Assembly: GCA_013368375.1 (NCBI GenBank)
Contig: JAACJP010000034.1
Coordinates: 1 to 64,000 of the forward strand
Length of the DNA stretch: 64,000 nucleotides
Direction of reading: 5' to 3'
Source: Tricholomella constricta
Lineage: Eukaryota > Basidiomycota > Agaricomycetes > Agaricales > Lyophyllaceae
This document shows positions 31,223 to 42,730 of this stretch, piece by piece. Positions within the stretch are counted from its first letter, which is position 1. Each line of letters starts with the position of its first letter. Below the pieces are notes generated by a model. The model had not been told where the DNA came from. It made no database searches and saw only the letters and a program-made list of their open reading frames with translations. The translations under genes and the position numbers were made by a program.

Positions 31223-33162
31223 CTATCGGATAGTCGAGTTGAAGAAGCTGGGTTGCCTCTTCAGCTCCTTCCTCTTCGACCACACGTCGCACACGCTGAT
31301 CTTTCCCTCGTCCGGGACGGCCAAGACGATCTTCGTGCCTCCAGCATTGAGGACACTGCTCACGATCGGCTTGCCGGACAGAGTGTATGTGGTGACATGG
31401 CGCAGAGAGGGATATGAATGTACCGCGATGGAGTTCTCCATGGTAACCTTGGGCCATGCCTGCGAGTTAATACTGTTGTTGGTATTGGAACGCTGCCTTG
31501 TTGTGGTCGTCGTCGCAATCGCAGTCGTCGTGGTATCAGTGGCGGGTGTGGGCTTTGAGCCGTGCGTGCTGAGGAGCTCCTTGCATTGAGGAGAGAAGTG
31601 AAGGCTTGTGATGGGTGCGCCAAGCTCGAGCTTTCCGGGTGTAGCGGCGTTAGAATGCGGCGATGATGCGCTGACGTTCCATAGGTGGATCGTTCCCTCG
31701 ATGTCGCCCGACGCCAGAAGTTTTGATTGCCAAGGACAGAATGCCAGCGCCTAAAGCCCAATGAATAGTTTGCTCCGGATGGGGGATGATGTTGACGTAC
31801 CGAGATAGCAGCAGGGTGCTGCATCTTCTTGCGTCGTTGGATAAATTCGCCCACATCGAGGGGTACCTTCTCGCGGGAGTCCCAGCAATAGACAGTCCCG
31901 CTCTGATCCCCACTGGCAAGGATCTTGCCATCGACATTCCATTCGAGGCTGGTGATGCGTGATTGGTGCCGCGTGACCTTGCGTACCTGCTCCTTCATCT
32001 TGCTCGTCGGCGCAATCCTCGTGTCGTAATGGCGTATGGTACCCTTCCCCCCACCAACGGTCAGGATGGGACCGTTCCATCGCATGGCGGTGACGCTCTT
32101 CGTCGACCAACTCGTCGTTTTCGTCTTGGCCTGGACATCCCAAATCTGAATGAGCCCTTTGCTTGTGCCGAGTGCTACAATGTCTGGCTGATCCGCCCCG
32201 CCACATTCAATGATCCTTAAATCGCCATGGCTGTCCTGCAGCTTGCATAGCTGTCCAATCTCCTCAGACGTGCCTGTACTCTTGTAATGAACCCTATTCC
32301 CTCGGCTGAAGAAGAGGACATTCTGCGACGAACATCCCAGGAGCGACGAAGAGACAGGCAGATGGTCTTCGGCAGGTGGTAGGGAAAAGTCGAGGGTAAA
32401 CTTCGTATTGCGAAGATTATATTTAGCCGAGGACTCGGGGTATGATGGGCCGGCAGTCGCGGTCGAGCTGAGGGATGCTGATGAAACACTCCGCATCAGC
32501 GCCATTCCAGATCGGCTGATAAATGCGGAACTGCCGGGTTGGTCGCCAATATCGCCGGGACTGCAGGCCCTCGATGCAGTCGTGAACGACGAGCTGCTGC
32601 TCATAGGTCTTGCATGGTGCGAGGCGCTCAAAAAATCGAAATCGTCCGAGTGTAATGGGCGCGTCCTGGGCAAACGATCAAGGTGCTGAAGGTGGTGGAG
32701 TTAGTGGCTGATTGATGAGGTCAGAAAAAATATTTAATTACGCTAGCGTTGACCGACGGTGACCCGCCTCTTAGCTGCATCTGAAACTCGGCAGAGAGAT
32801 TTAACGATATGCGAGGCCTCTTCCTTAATGTAGGTCCCATAGAATCCTCGCCCATCGACAAGAGCCGTTTTCGCGGGACATCTATGGGCGCAGTGCTCGA
32901 TATGCTCGAGAGATTCATTATTTTTGCCTTCCTCAAGCGCCAGATCTCCAGGCAATCCTCCAGGGATCTGGGGGGGGCTGTAGGGAGAAGAATGAACGAA
33001 AGTAGTGGCAGTCGAGGTACAAGAGCTGAGACAACTGCCGGTGAGTGATCGCATTTGTACGTATTGACGTGTTGTTTGCCGCAGAAGATACTGACAAGCA
33101 ATGTGGTACAGCCACGCTCCACGCCTGTCCGCTGGCCATGGCCAGTTCAAGTTGGTGGCCAT
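31223..33162 (-). CDS. Cdc20/Fizzy-family APC/C activator, Ama1/Mfr1-like
   Basis: A minus-strand gene with a main WD40 exon (about 32673-31803) and a last exon (about 31742-31223). The beta-propeller carries family-typical blocks: DIVALGTSKGLIQIWD, LTVGGGKGTIRHYDTR, RITSLEWNVDGKILASGDQSGTVYCWD, and LLASGDIEGTIHLWN in the last exon. The protein ends exactly in Ile-Arg (FFNSTIR), the tail by which Cdc20/Cdh1/Ama1 proteins dock on the APC/C. A C-box-like DRLPRTR is formed across the intron that ends at about 32680. The first blade is divergent and the usual 'DAP' lead is absent, which suggests the meiosis-specific branch. The 5' end is uncertain: ATG at 33162 with a further intron, or ATG at 32918. 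Confidence 0.78.
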
Positions 33163-33601
33163 TGTGCTCCTTCCTATTGTTCGCTGAAAACAGTCACATA
33201 ACTCTTAAGAAATGATTATGAGGCAGCAGGAGCGTGGTAATATAATTAAGCACTCGTGAATTACCCCCGACCGGCTATACCGGGTTTGGATTCAGCTCAC
33301 GTCGGTCATTGACAAACGACCTCTCACTGCTACCCCGAGCAGGTTAGGGCGATGATATATATATATATACTTCTACGAGGGACGGAAGTGTGACGGTTAC
33401 CACATGCAGAGTAAGCTCATATCATGCTGCTTTCCAAATAGCCTCCGATTTTCTCTACAATCATTACAAGTCATCCGGATCCCTGCGACCCCTTGGCTCT
33501 TGGATATGCTCATTCGCAATCTGCGCCAGAATCGAGGCTCCGCACATGCCGCGGAAGTACGAGAAAATCTCATGGTGCGTAGTAAAAATCCCGTGTATCT
33601 T
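33163..33601. other. intergenic with TA microsatellite
   Basis: No supported gene. A (TA)n run of about 8 units lies at 33353-33368. Confidence 0.5.
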
Positions 33602-33815
33602 AAGCGGCAAGTTTATTCTGACTTTCTGATACGCTACTAGTCACTCCTACCCATCATCATGTCATGGATGCAATCCATCCCGATGGACAATTTTCCGAAA
33701 GCCCTTTGAGCGGCAATTTTAATTCTGACTTTCTGATATGCCAGTCGCTCCCACCCATCAGGGCTCATGACATGGATGCAACGGTCAACGATTTTCTTTC
33801 TCGAAGCCCTGCTGA
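33602..33815 (+). repeat. tandem duplication, two ~105 bp units
   Basis: Units 33602-33708 and 33709-33815 share AGCGGCAA(G)TTT, ATTCTGACTTTCTGATA, CACCCATCA / CTACCCATCA, CATGGATGCAA and a GAAAGCCCTT/GAAGCCCTG end. They have diverged by substitutions and small indels. Noncoding. Confidence 0.55.
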
Positions 33816-33989
33816 CTTGTGCTCTTGCTTACGAGCAACGATTGATGCAGTGGATGATGACTGAGCTGGACGGTCAGGAGAAATAACCCTGGATGGCCGC
33901 CTTATGAGCATATCAATGACTCGGATATAATCTCCACTAACTATCTCTAGATGATGATGAATCAGATGATACTGCCGGTCAAGCTGCAC

Positions 33990-33997
33990 AGTAGAGC
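33990..33997 (+). repeat. left 8-bp target-site duplication of hAT-like element
   Basis: AGTAGAGC, repeated exactly at 34978-34985 on the other side of the element. Confidence 0.7.
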
Positions 33998-34977
33998 CAG
34001 GGGGTTCCCAGGCAGGCAGGCCGCGACACGATGACCTCTGCCATCAAGCCAAGTGGTGTTCCGGGTCCTCCTTCCAATTCGGGATCTATCGCCGAGAGCC
34101 ATCAATTCCCCATCTCTCGCGCCGTTGTCTGTGAGCGCGCTTGAAGGAAGTCCGCATTATTGTCGCAGGAAGGTAGATACAACCGATAAGCTAGAGATTC
34201 AAGTAGTAGCATGATCCAATCTAGTTCTTCCCCGCCATGTCATCCAAATTGTCCCTCATGCAGTGTATCAGCAATGAAGTGGTGATTTTCACGGATCCAC
34301 TGCACCCACATACCAAGATCGAGTTCCGGGACATCTACTTCGATACAAATGATGCAACAAAGACATATCTACGATGCGATCTCTGTGGCACTCCTATGCG
34401 TATATTTGGGAGGCCTAATGATCGGAAGATAAGTAACATTGGGAAGCATCGAGGAGAAGGGCAATGTTTGAAGGCACAGAGGGCAGCTGCAAATGTCCCC
34501 CTGCGGGCAGCGGAGGAGGAGACCAGGCGAGCTAGGGAGACACTGTTCTCTTCCAGTCAAGGTGTGTGCCCAATTTTGTCAAATTACTGAGTGTACAAAT
34601 CTCAAAAATTATTCTACATCCACAGTTGCAATCTCGCCCTCCAACCCACTACTGTCCATAGAACCAACTCCAGCTATGCATGTCACATCGATCTCTATAC
34701 CTACTTCTGCAAATTACACTCCTCAAATGCCCTCCCCATCTCAATCCCCAGAGAACTCACCCAGCCTGAGCTCATTACCTCCCTCATCCCTTGCCAATTC
34801 ACCGACACAGCGATGGTGTAGAATACAAGGAGAGCTCATCGAGAGCTGCGTACTCGTCGTGTCTAAATCTAGTGATGCCATCAAGCGGCTGCCCATTTTG
34901 GCAGTGAGACCCCGTATACCGATTGGTAGCTGCGCGTGGGAGTCCATATCACGGCCTGCCTGCCTGGGAGCCCCTCG
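33998..34977. mobile_element. non-autonomous hAT-like transposon, 980 bp
   Basis: The left end begins CAGGGGGTTCCCAGG and the right end, on the minus strand, begins CGAGGGGCTCCCAGG. The 29-base ends match at 25 positions, including the shared core CCCAGGCAGGCAGGCCG. The element is flanked by perfect 8-bp direct repeats AGTAGAGC. An 8-bp duplication with CAGGG-like ends is the signature of the hAT superfamily. The interior carries a BED-like C2HC zinc-finger reading frame (34237 onward) but no room for the catalytic hAT domain, so the copy cannot move by itself. Confidence 0.75.
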
Positions 34978-35068
34978 AGTAGAGCTAAGGGGCAAGGCGG
35001 AGTTAGGTAAGGGTAAAGTCAAGGAATGTGGACATAGTCGGGCGGTGGATCTGGTAGGTCACTTGTGA
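34237..35068 (+). CDS. BED-type zinc-finger open frame carried by the hAT-like element
   Basis: Exons 34237-34561 and 34626-35068 (canonical GTGTGT...ACAG intron) encode 255 residues in phase. Residues about 48-82 hold Cys-x2-Cys ... His-x5-Cys (CDLCGTP ... KHRGEGQC), resembling the BED finger that binds transposon ends in hAT transposases. After it comes a helical charged segment and a Ser/Pro-rich linker. The frame then reads through the right inverted repeat and out of the element, stopping 91 bp beyond it. It is probably a truncated transposase N-terminus fused by chance to flanking DNA. If expressed it could bind element ends and act as a repressor, but this is inference. Confidence 0.5.
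34978..34985 (+). repeat. right 8-bp target-site duplication of hAT-like element
   Basis: AGTAGAGC, identical to 33990-33997. Confidence 0.7.
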
Positions 35069-35899
35069 TTGTAGCGAAAATGCAGTATGGTGTTATAAAT
35101 GATTGATCATGATCTCATTGAAACCGTTCTTTTTTCTTCCAGTCGTGTGTCAATCTATTGACCTGTCCTGGACCTATCACTCCCTGAAGACTCATAACTG
35201 CCTGTTTGATGTACGTCGCAGCACATGTTCACCGTCTCACGGCTTGAATGCTGTTCTGTTCCACGAGTAGCGCTTGCACGAGCCTTGGTGGCCGCCTTGA
35301 GCGGACCTCACTCACGCGACGGTGGCGGTAAGGCGGACCACTCGTATCCTATGCTCCAGCTATGCTCATGACTTGTTGGACTTCGTATTCATCACTTTCA
35401 AAACTTACTTTACTCCAGGCTCGTGTCACGTGACCCGGACACGTCTACGCGCCCTCGTCCTTATATGCACGCCAACCATCACTTACATGACACTGAGCGT
35501 ACGTTCAATCTGTCTACACTCATGATTACGATAGATTTACATTATAATAGTCCGCTTTACGCGTTCTAGCAAACAGGTTATGGGCCCCGCACGTTTCTAA
35601 TTACGCCACATGTCCACGCGCCCTCGTCCTTATATGATATGTACGCTCAGTTGTCAACCACCACTTACATGGCACTACGTCAGACTTAAACTTAAATGCA
35701 TGAGATATGCACTTTTAGCCGGAGGGCTACAAGCTTTCAAGAGCTCTTTTCCACTTGATGAAGGAAGAGTTGAAAATATGGGTCAAATTTCCTATTTATC
35801 GTACACTGTAAGTAAAGCCAGGAGTGTCAAAAATATTATACATATTGTATTCTGTTCTTTTGTCGTGGAGATAATCTTCTCATTACCAAATTTCAACGT
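35069..35899. other. intergenic with a short direct duplication
   Basis: No supported gene. The block 35441-35500 (ACGCGCCCTCGTCCTTATATG ... ACTTACATGACACT) recurs at 35611-35674 with a small insertion and a few substitutions. Confidence 0.45.
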
Positions 35900-38163
35900 T
35901 CACAGCTTATCCCAATATACCTCTGCGCGCTCACGGACGGTATATCCAGGAGGTTTAGGGACACCTGCCTCGGCACCATCCCACAAGCCAGCCCAGAATC
36001 CAGCAAAACCGAAACCGATGTGGGTTCCCTCGACGTTGAGTTCTGCGATTATAGCGTTATCGCTGGCACTTTTGTCATTGAAGGTCCAGAAGGGCTTCTC
36101 AGTGTCGTTTGTGGGCTAAGGGCACAGTAACTTGTAAGCATCGGACTGATAAAATATATGGCAGGCTTACTGTGCTGATTAAAAGGCTGATGTTGAACAG
36201 GTCTGCATTGAAGTGCTCAACACGGATGTGGGAGAACCAGGGACTGTCGACCGCAGCCACGAGCGTCGGGATTCCAGGCCTGACAGCGCCTGGGAGTATT
36301 GTCGTGAGGTTGGAGGTGACCTCCGCGCATGACGAGTTCGCGGCGATGTTATGGAATTCAGGCGTGACGAGGCAGAGCTCGAACTGTCCGTAGCCGTCAT
36401 TATTGTATACTCCTGCGATGGCGGTGAAGTTTGCGGACGGGGGCTTCGCGTTCTCTGGCCGGGGAGTAGCCCGGACGGGAGGTATAGACTTCGCCGCCTT
36501 GTATCTAGTGTCGATATGAGTCTGGGTCTCTGAACGAATGAAAGGAGCAGGATACAGACCTGCTGTTCCAGTCAATGGGATTGAGTCCGAGAGCCTTGTC
36601 GATGATGTGGTTCTTGATAATTTCTCCGATGACCTTACCATATTCGTGGTCATTTGTAAGGACGGAAACACCGAAGTTGTCATTGGGCAGGCGGCTGATT
36701 TGCGTGTTGAATCCTGACCGCACATCAGAACCGACTGAGAGTTGCCAGAGAATTGTGGGAGTACACACCTCGGATGAAGCCACCATGCTCGACGATGACT
36801 AATAGTAGAGCTCAGTAAAATGAAGGTCAGATGTGGGAAACGACCTACGATGGCCTCGGTACGTGATCTGGAGTTGAGCAGCACCATACGCAATGAGAGA
36901 ATTCTCAGGCCATTCCCTGGCAAGGAAAGATGGTTATTCGATGGCTGGTCTGGGCAGCTCGAAAATACACCCACGGCTGTCCGGACTGGACGCTGAGCCC
37001 TGTTACGGCCCTTTTTAGAGCACCAGGAGGAATAACCGACTGATTTGTCCCAGGTTTTACCCCGTCGAGCAACAGAGTCTGTAGCCAGATAGCCTGGAGC
37101 CGAGGTCAGCTGGGTGAAGCTTTTTCACGCATTCCGGCACTCACCATGTCGGCCGCACTGGTGATTACTCCTCCAGCACCTGCAACGACTGAAATTTCAT
37201 TGTCAACAATATGCCACGGCAGGCATCAGACACAAATGGACACACCACTTCCATCTTCCCCACCGGTTTGCGAAGTCCAATATTGAGTAGCCCTGGGAGT
37301 TCCCGCGAAAGGGTCTGCATACACATCGATACCCTCGCGGGACATGCCGTCCGCGCGTTGACCGTTCGAGTTTGCGAGTTGGTACGAATACGTCGTCGAG
37401 GTCATGCCGAGTGGTTCGAAGATGGTCTCCTTGACGTATCTTCCAAAGGGCTGGCCGACAAGGAGCTCCGGTAGGTGCGACAGAATGACGTACATGTTGT
37501 TGTTGTACTGCCAGATATCGCGGAATTCCGCTGATTGTCGGTGGTGCTGGAGTTTACGGATCTATGAAGAAGAGGGTCAGGTTCCAATATGAGGAGTCAG
37601 GTGGCGGTTTGGTATTTACAACGTCGGTCGCAACATCCGAGTACCTGTAGCTGAAGTCGTGGAGTGGATAGCCTGTGCGATGGGTCATGAGATCGAGGAG
37701 TGTTGATTCTTCTGTTGCAATTGGGTCTGTCAAATTGAATTCGGGGATCACTGATTTTATTTTTGTGTGCCAGTCAAGACGCGGGCTGAGCGTCGCATTA
37801 TTGATGAGAACACTCGTCGCGAGGACGGTGAAAAGCTACATGGACCTGAAATTAGAGACATATCGCGGAGGCTGATAGGGTCTTCACCTTGGAATTAGAG
37901 CCAATGTTGAAGGTCGTGTGCTCTGTGATTTTCCTCCCGTCTGGATTGGCCTGACCGTAGCCTTTGGTTTCGACATTGATCCATTGGTTCTGGTCATTCT
38001 TCATGACAAAGGCCACGGCAGCACCACCCGGCGAGTTCCATTCAGCAAGGACGTTGTTGATGAAGGCGTCGGTTTCATCGTCAAGAATAATGCTCTGAGC
38101 CACCGCTAGTGAGCAATACAATAGATAGGCCGGAACCAGGTTCAGGAGAGACTGGAGGCGCAT
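35900..38163 (-). CDS. secreted beta-lactamase-like serine hydrolase
   Basis: A multi-exon minus-strand gene. The start at 38163 gives a signal peptide (MRLQSLLNLVPAYLLYCSLAVAQ). The SxxK nucleophile motif is SNSK in FNIGSNSKV (about residues 92-99). The Tyr-x-Asn motif appears as YNNN in WQYNNNMYVILSHL. Further class C-like blocks are LLDLMTHRTG, IFEPLGMTSTTY, AGAGGVITSAADM, WLQTLL, and VEHGGFIRGF before the C-terminal beta-lactamase-related domain ending WDKL. The long C-terminal extension (about 36490-35900) is typical of fungal members. These enzymes are usually esterases or peptidases of unknown substrate. All exons join in frame, so it looks intact. Confidence 0.85.
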
Positions 38164-40214
38164 GGCTGAAGAGGTAGAACGGGGACTGATTTTCTGAACG
38201 CGTTTTTCATCAAGCTTTTATGCAAACATATTTGCAGGCAGAGGTACCGAAGGTAAGTGAACTCGGACAAGCGTGTGGCGATGGTAGGTTCATCTGGAAG
38301 TCGGAATGTACCAGTTGTAACCGATGGAGATCTCGAGCAACGATTGATCTACCTATCGAGGAGCCTCCAATGGCTGTTGGCATACTGTTGTGGTACCCAA
38401 GCACTCGAGAGATACCCTCAAGAAGAATTCAAGCAAAAACTTGCATCGATAAGTTACGTAGGGCTCCGTGTAGGTATTGTTTGCGGGTGAGATAGTTCGA
38501 ACTTGAAGCCAAGGATCCTGTTGTCAATTGCAACGTTGAGCGCTGACGACCCACTCCCTTGGGTTTCGCTGGAGCAAGTGAGAGCACAACGAAACATTGA
38601 TGAACTGAGTTTCCGTGTGAGGAGTTTGTGAGGAGTCCAATTCCAAGATGGCTAAGAGGAAGCCACTCGGACCCGCAAGTTCGGCCTTCAAATTCATTGG
38701 CGGTGGCTCCAGATATGGCAATCCCGCCACTTCCCGCCTTCATGGCCTCGAAGTCGACAGTGACCAACTTCCATGACTAGGCGATGCGTTGTATGCTGAA
38801 AAGAAGAGAGTATAATATATTCCGAGGACTTGTTCTCAGACTGCATTGCTTATGATTGTGTCGATTCTTCAAAATCAGCAAAATGAACCAAATGAAAGAG
38901 CGCTGCTCTTGGCAGGACTCATTCAAGGCACTCAGAAAGACTAAACGATGTTGCAAAGCTGAAGTCGGTGATTCGGAAAGTCGGTGTAATGATGACTGTG
39001 TTAGATGGATGGTTGGAGAGTACTATGTTACCCTGTACATTCGTCAACCCCGGTCATTCGTCGTTTTGAGAAAATCTCACCTCATACGGCTCCTACTGGT
39101 CTGAAACTTGAGATGATGTACTTTAGAATATATTGGAACTGTTTCGTGAAGGTTTGACGTTGAGAAACGAAGTATAAAAGAAGTCCCTTCTGAGGAGAGA
39201 TTTTGGGCGTGATGCTTAGAAATGTCACTCTGCCGTGCACGCCGAAGGCGGAGCTTCAAACTATTTCGTCAGGCACAGGGCTAAATCGTCAGTCGTCGCT
39301 CTCGGGTGAAGCCAAATTTGATGGCGGCGAGTGTGACCTGATGTGACTCTGACGAATGACCGGGGTTGACGAATGTACAGGGCAAGTACAGGGTAACATA
39401 GTAGGTGGTACCGTGCCAGTGTTCACAAGCTGATGAATTTTGAAGCCAAGAGAATCCAATCCAGCCACCGAAATGCTCGTCCACTTATCCACTACATATC
39501 CCCAGCATGCAGAAATCTGATACTTGATCTCCGCAACAAGGCACTTAGTGCACAATCCAACCATAGTCAATATCTGACCACCCTTCAAAGTTACTCTCAA
39601 GTTATTCTCAGGACTCACGATCGAAATTTCTCAGCCAGCGCAACCGCCTGTACCGCACTGGACGATGGATTTTCCATCAGCTTTGGAAGTGAATGCTGCC
39701 AAGCGAATCGACGATCCATGTGGAGGAGAACTTCCGGGCCCCAGGTGCCAAACGATCACGAACTCGCGGGGGCATTGCACAACCTCGGAAGAAATACGAA
39801 AACGCAAAAACGCCGAAGTCGGCGCGAAAGGTGGCCGTGCTCCTGCAGGCCCAGGGAAATTTCACCATTGACGAATCGTTGTGGCGTGCAGCGTGGGTTG
39901 CGGACATTCAGCGAGACTTACAATACGTGCGTATCCTTTCAAAACTTTGTGGAGGGTCATGATTACGGTCTTTCCACAAGTAACTCCCCGACCTATGTCG
40001 TACAGTTAGAATGCATACAGAGCGTGTCAAAAGTCTGGAGCACCCCCTGCACAAAGAGTTGCATTCGTGTCGCGCCCTCGTACGCAAGCTAATGTGCACA
40101 CATAAACTAGGGATGTGTAAACATGATGCCAGTCAAAGTCCTCAATGCCCGAGGGCCTGCAAACGAAGCATGGGCCAAAGCCAGACAGACCGCAAAGCTG
40201 GCTCATCAGCGAAA
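38164..40214. other. 2 kb region without a firm gene
   Basis: Many overlapping frames but no chain with consistent splice phases. It includes the inverted repeat at 39019/39352. Plus-strand frames at 39433-40092 and 39693-39962 are mutually exclusive and unrecognised. Confidence 0.4.
39019..39404. repeat. inverted repeat pair, about 40-50 bp arms
   Basis: 39019-39062 (ACTATGTTACCCTGTAC ... CAACCCCGGTCATTCGTC) matches the reverse complement of 39352-39404 almost perfectly, except for about 11 extra bases (a second CCTGTAC unit) in the right arm. The arms are separated by about 290 bp. Confidence 0.7.
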
Positions 40215-41576
40215 CTACGGTTCTCGGCCCCCGATAGCCTTGATGATGTTTTCGTACACCGTGAAAACAATACCACCGCTCAACTGACGGAAGCCAAAAT
40301 TAGCACGAAACTACTATCTTTGGAGTGTTACGCACCACCAAGCGTGCAAGTCGTGGTGTAGTCCCCGTCCAGAACCGCAGGACACCTTCCTCCGTGAAAA
40401 TTCGATATGCACAGTGGAAAGTATTTCGATACTGCGCTCGCGCTTCTAGTGACTGCATCCGTGTTTTAATTACGCTAAGAAGAGGCATTTTGAGACGGGA
40501 TGAACTTTGAGATAAAAGGCATACGGACTCCAAAGGCATGGTCGTGTAAACTGTCACCAGTCCGGCAATCCCGCCGAGCGTGAAGGTGATGGTACTTGGA
40601 AGCGTTTGTCCTGGCCGTGCAGTCCCTTGCACAAATTGTTTCAGAGTCGTATATGTTGTGAATCGAACAGCAGAATTGGCTCCTTGTCGCATCATCTTGA
40701 CATTCAATTTATGAGGTCGTTCATATAAGCAAATAGGGGGAGAACGTACGACGGGGAAGAGGCCTCGGTATATCCCACTGAGTCCCTCCTGTCGAATGAT
40801 AGCACCAGTACCATGAAGCAGACCACGATACTGTGGGTCCGGTCGTTTGGCGTCATCGATAAGCTTGGTTCTACAGACGGTTTACCGTTGGCGATGTATG
40901 ACGTGCAGTGACAGATCAACTCACTTGATGGTTTCTGACGGAGTGACGGCAAAAATAGCCTCCGTCATGCCCGCCCCGAGACCAGCTAGCGTTCCAGGTT
41001 TAACATTCAATATACGGAGAATTCAAATCTTGCAGAGCATACCTAAAAGACTTCGACCGGGGCCAACTTTTCCCTACAATCGTGCGTTAGAACAAAAGAA
41101 GATAGACGCGAACTTGAACATAAATCGCACCTCAGAGTCTGCGAGCATCTGCTTGTAGTGATCATAGCTGACGAACCGCACTCCAGCCTTCAAGGCATTC
41201 CCCACAACCAGCGCCGAGCATCCTGAATATAGTCCGGTTATTCCACGCGTTTTCAACGTCTCCTTAACAATCGCGATAGGGCCTTGTTTCTATGCGGGCA
41301 GGATGAGCGCGCGCAGAGAAAATGCGCCAGGGCGTTGGTTACCTTCCCACTAAATTGTGACCGCGTCTTAACGAACTCCGTAGGGTATGTAACGAACCTG
41401 GGATACCATATCTTCAGCACAGGCTACTCAGAAGTCTTACGGCCGACGCACGCTTCAATGGCTCCAGCTGTCGCACCAGCGATCCTGTTTCGAATGATGA
41501 GATGTTGTGAGAGAAATGGGTCGAAAAAACGACTTACTTACAGAGAATGTAGGGGCTTTTCCTTCTGGAACGGCAT
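40215..41576 (-). CDS. CTP1: mitochondrial tricarboxylate (citrate) carrier, CTP1-like
   Basis: A multi-exon minus-strand gene. The start at 41576 (MPFQKEKPLHS) leads into the first carrier repeat with AGATAGAIEAFVTYPTEFVKTRSQF, rebuilt across an intron. The second repeat has AGLGAGMTEAIFAVTPSETIKTKLIDD and the third LGGIAGLVTVYTTMPLE-VIKTRMQSLEA. These are the P-x-(D/E)-x-x-(K/R) signatures that follow odd-numbered helices, in forms typical of the citrate transporter (PTEFVK, PSETIK, PLEVIK). The protein exchanges citrate for malate across the inner mitochondrial membrane. The C-terminus IIKAIGGREP ends at 40215. It looks intact; identity at subfamily level is good. Confidence 0.88.
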
Positions 41577-41723
41577 GGCTGTCGGAGGCAGAGTTGAGGA
41601 CTCTTTGAGGAAATCTCTGGACGAGTGCTTGGCTGGACGGTGTGCGCCAAACAAATGGACCACCATTCTCAGGGTCGTTTGTTCATTTTAGGCTCTCATG
41701 AGCATTGCGACCTCCTGATCGCT

Positions 41724-42730
41724 ATGACGAACGCTCTACTACTCAGAGCCCCTTCTTCAGGCCAAGACGACCGCTATGAAACTACCTTCAACGAAGCAGG
41801 ATATCACGCGTTATCAGTACCAGTTCTCGAGACCATCTCGACCAACATTCCAACCCTGAGGGAAATCCTCAAAGCTGGTCCTGCTGCAGAGAAATTTGAA
41901 GGAGTTGTCTTGACAAGTGCGAGATCATGTGAAGCATGGAAAACTGTCGTCGGTGACCTTGTACGAGTTCCGCCCGTCGAAGGAAAAGGTTGGTCTTACT
42001 CCATTCCCAAGGGTTGCCTTATATTCTGTCATCGTGCATAGGGAGCTGGTCAGCCGTCCCATTCTACGTGGTTGGTCAGGGTACTGCCGCGGCGCTGACT
42101 GAGGTGCACCAAACGTATGGCCAGACACCATATACGCCTGAAGATATCCGCGGCGAGTCTTCAGGAACTGGAGAACGTCTTGCCCAATTTATCCGGGACC
42201 AGCCTCAAGGCAAACCCAAAAAACTCTTATATCTTACTGGGGATAAGAACCGGGACACTGTGCCGACGATCCTTGGGAAGGCAGGCATCGATCTTCGGGC
42301 TCTGAAGGTCTACGAGACGCAAGGCTCGCATACTTTCGAGCGGGACCTGGAGGACGCACTGAAGCTGGCTTCTACAGGTTCCGTGTCATATTCCACCACT
42401 CGCTCAAAGCTTGTTCTGAGACAGGGTCCCTTAGCGTCCCAATCGTGGTGGATTATCCACTTCGCTCCATCTGCCGCGGGTTTTGTTATGCCTATCCTGA
42501 ACAATCACTTCTGTTTCGAGCACACAGAGTCCAACCCTGAACGATCGATATCGAATTCGAGCCCGAGTCCGAGTCCGAGTCCGAGAGCTAAAGTTGCTGC
42601 CATCGGGCCTGTGACCTCATCCTTTCTTCGCGATGAATTCCAGATCCACGTTGAGGTCGTACCACCGTCTCCCACTCCCCAGGATCTTGTCGCCGCAATC
42701 GTATCCTACGATCGTAACATTGGATTCTAG
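41724..42730 (+). CDS. HEM4: uroporphyrinogen-III synthase
   Basis: Exon 1 is 41724-41988 and exon 2 starts at 42042. A third intron at 42378-42434 (57 nt, in frame) is likely, because removing it gives the family-like ...DALKLAST-ASQSWWIIHFAPSAAG; product about 298 residues (317 if retained). Landmarks are LLLRAP at the N-terminus, EGVVLTSARS, FYVVGQGTAAAL, ESSGTGERLAQFI, LLYLTGDKNRDTVP, FAPSAAGFV and AAIGPVTSSFL. The enzyme closes hydroxymethylbilane into uroporphyrinogen III in haem synthesis. A GAGTCC microsatellite codes a SPSPSPS insertion. It is divergent from the citrate carrier, with 147 bp between their start codons. Confidence 0.88.

Noticed and set aside
39281..39677. Possible small minus-strand gene starting MENPSSSAV and ending near 39281
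   Set aside because: Splice phases do not match for any donor/acceptor pair tried, and part of it is the inverted-repeat arm.
39433..40092. 220-codon plus-strand frame
   Set aside because: Basic, low-information sequence competing with a different frame at 39693-39962; no family resemblance and no conserved flank.
42378..42434. Treating the HEM4 segment as coding because the frame stays open
   Set aside because: Length and splice sites fit an intron and removal gives the family-like junction. Kept as a likely intron, though retention is possible.
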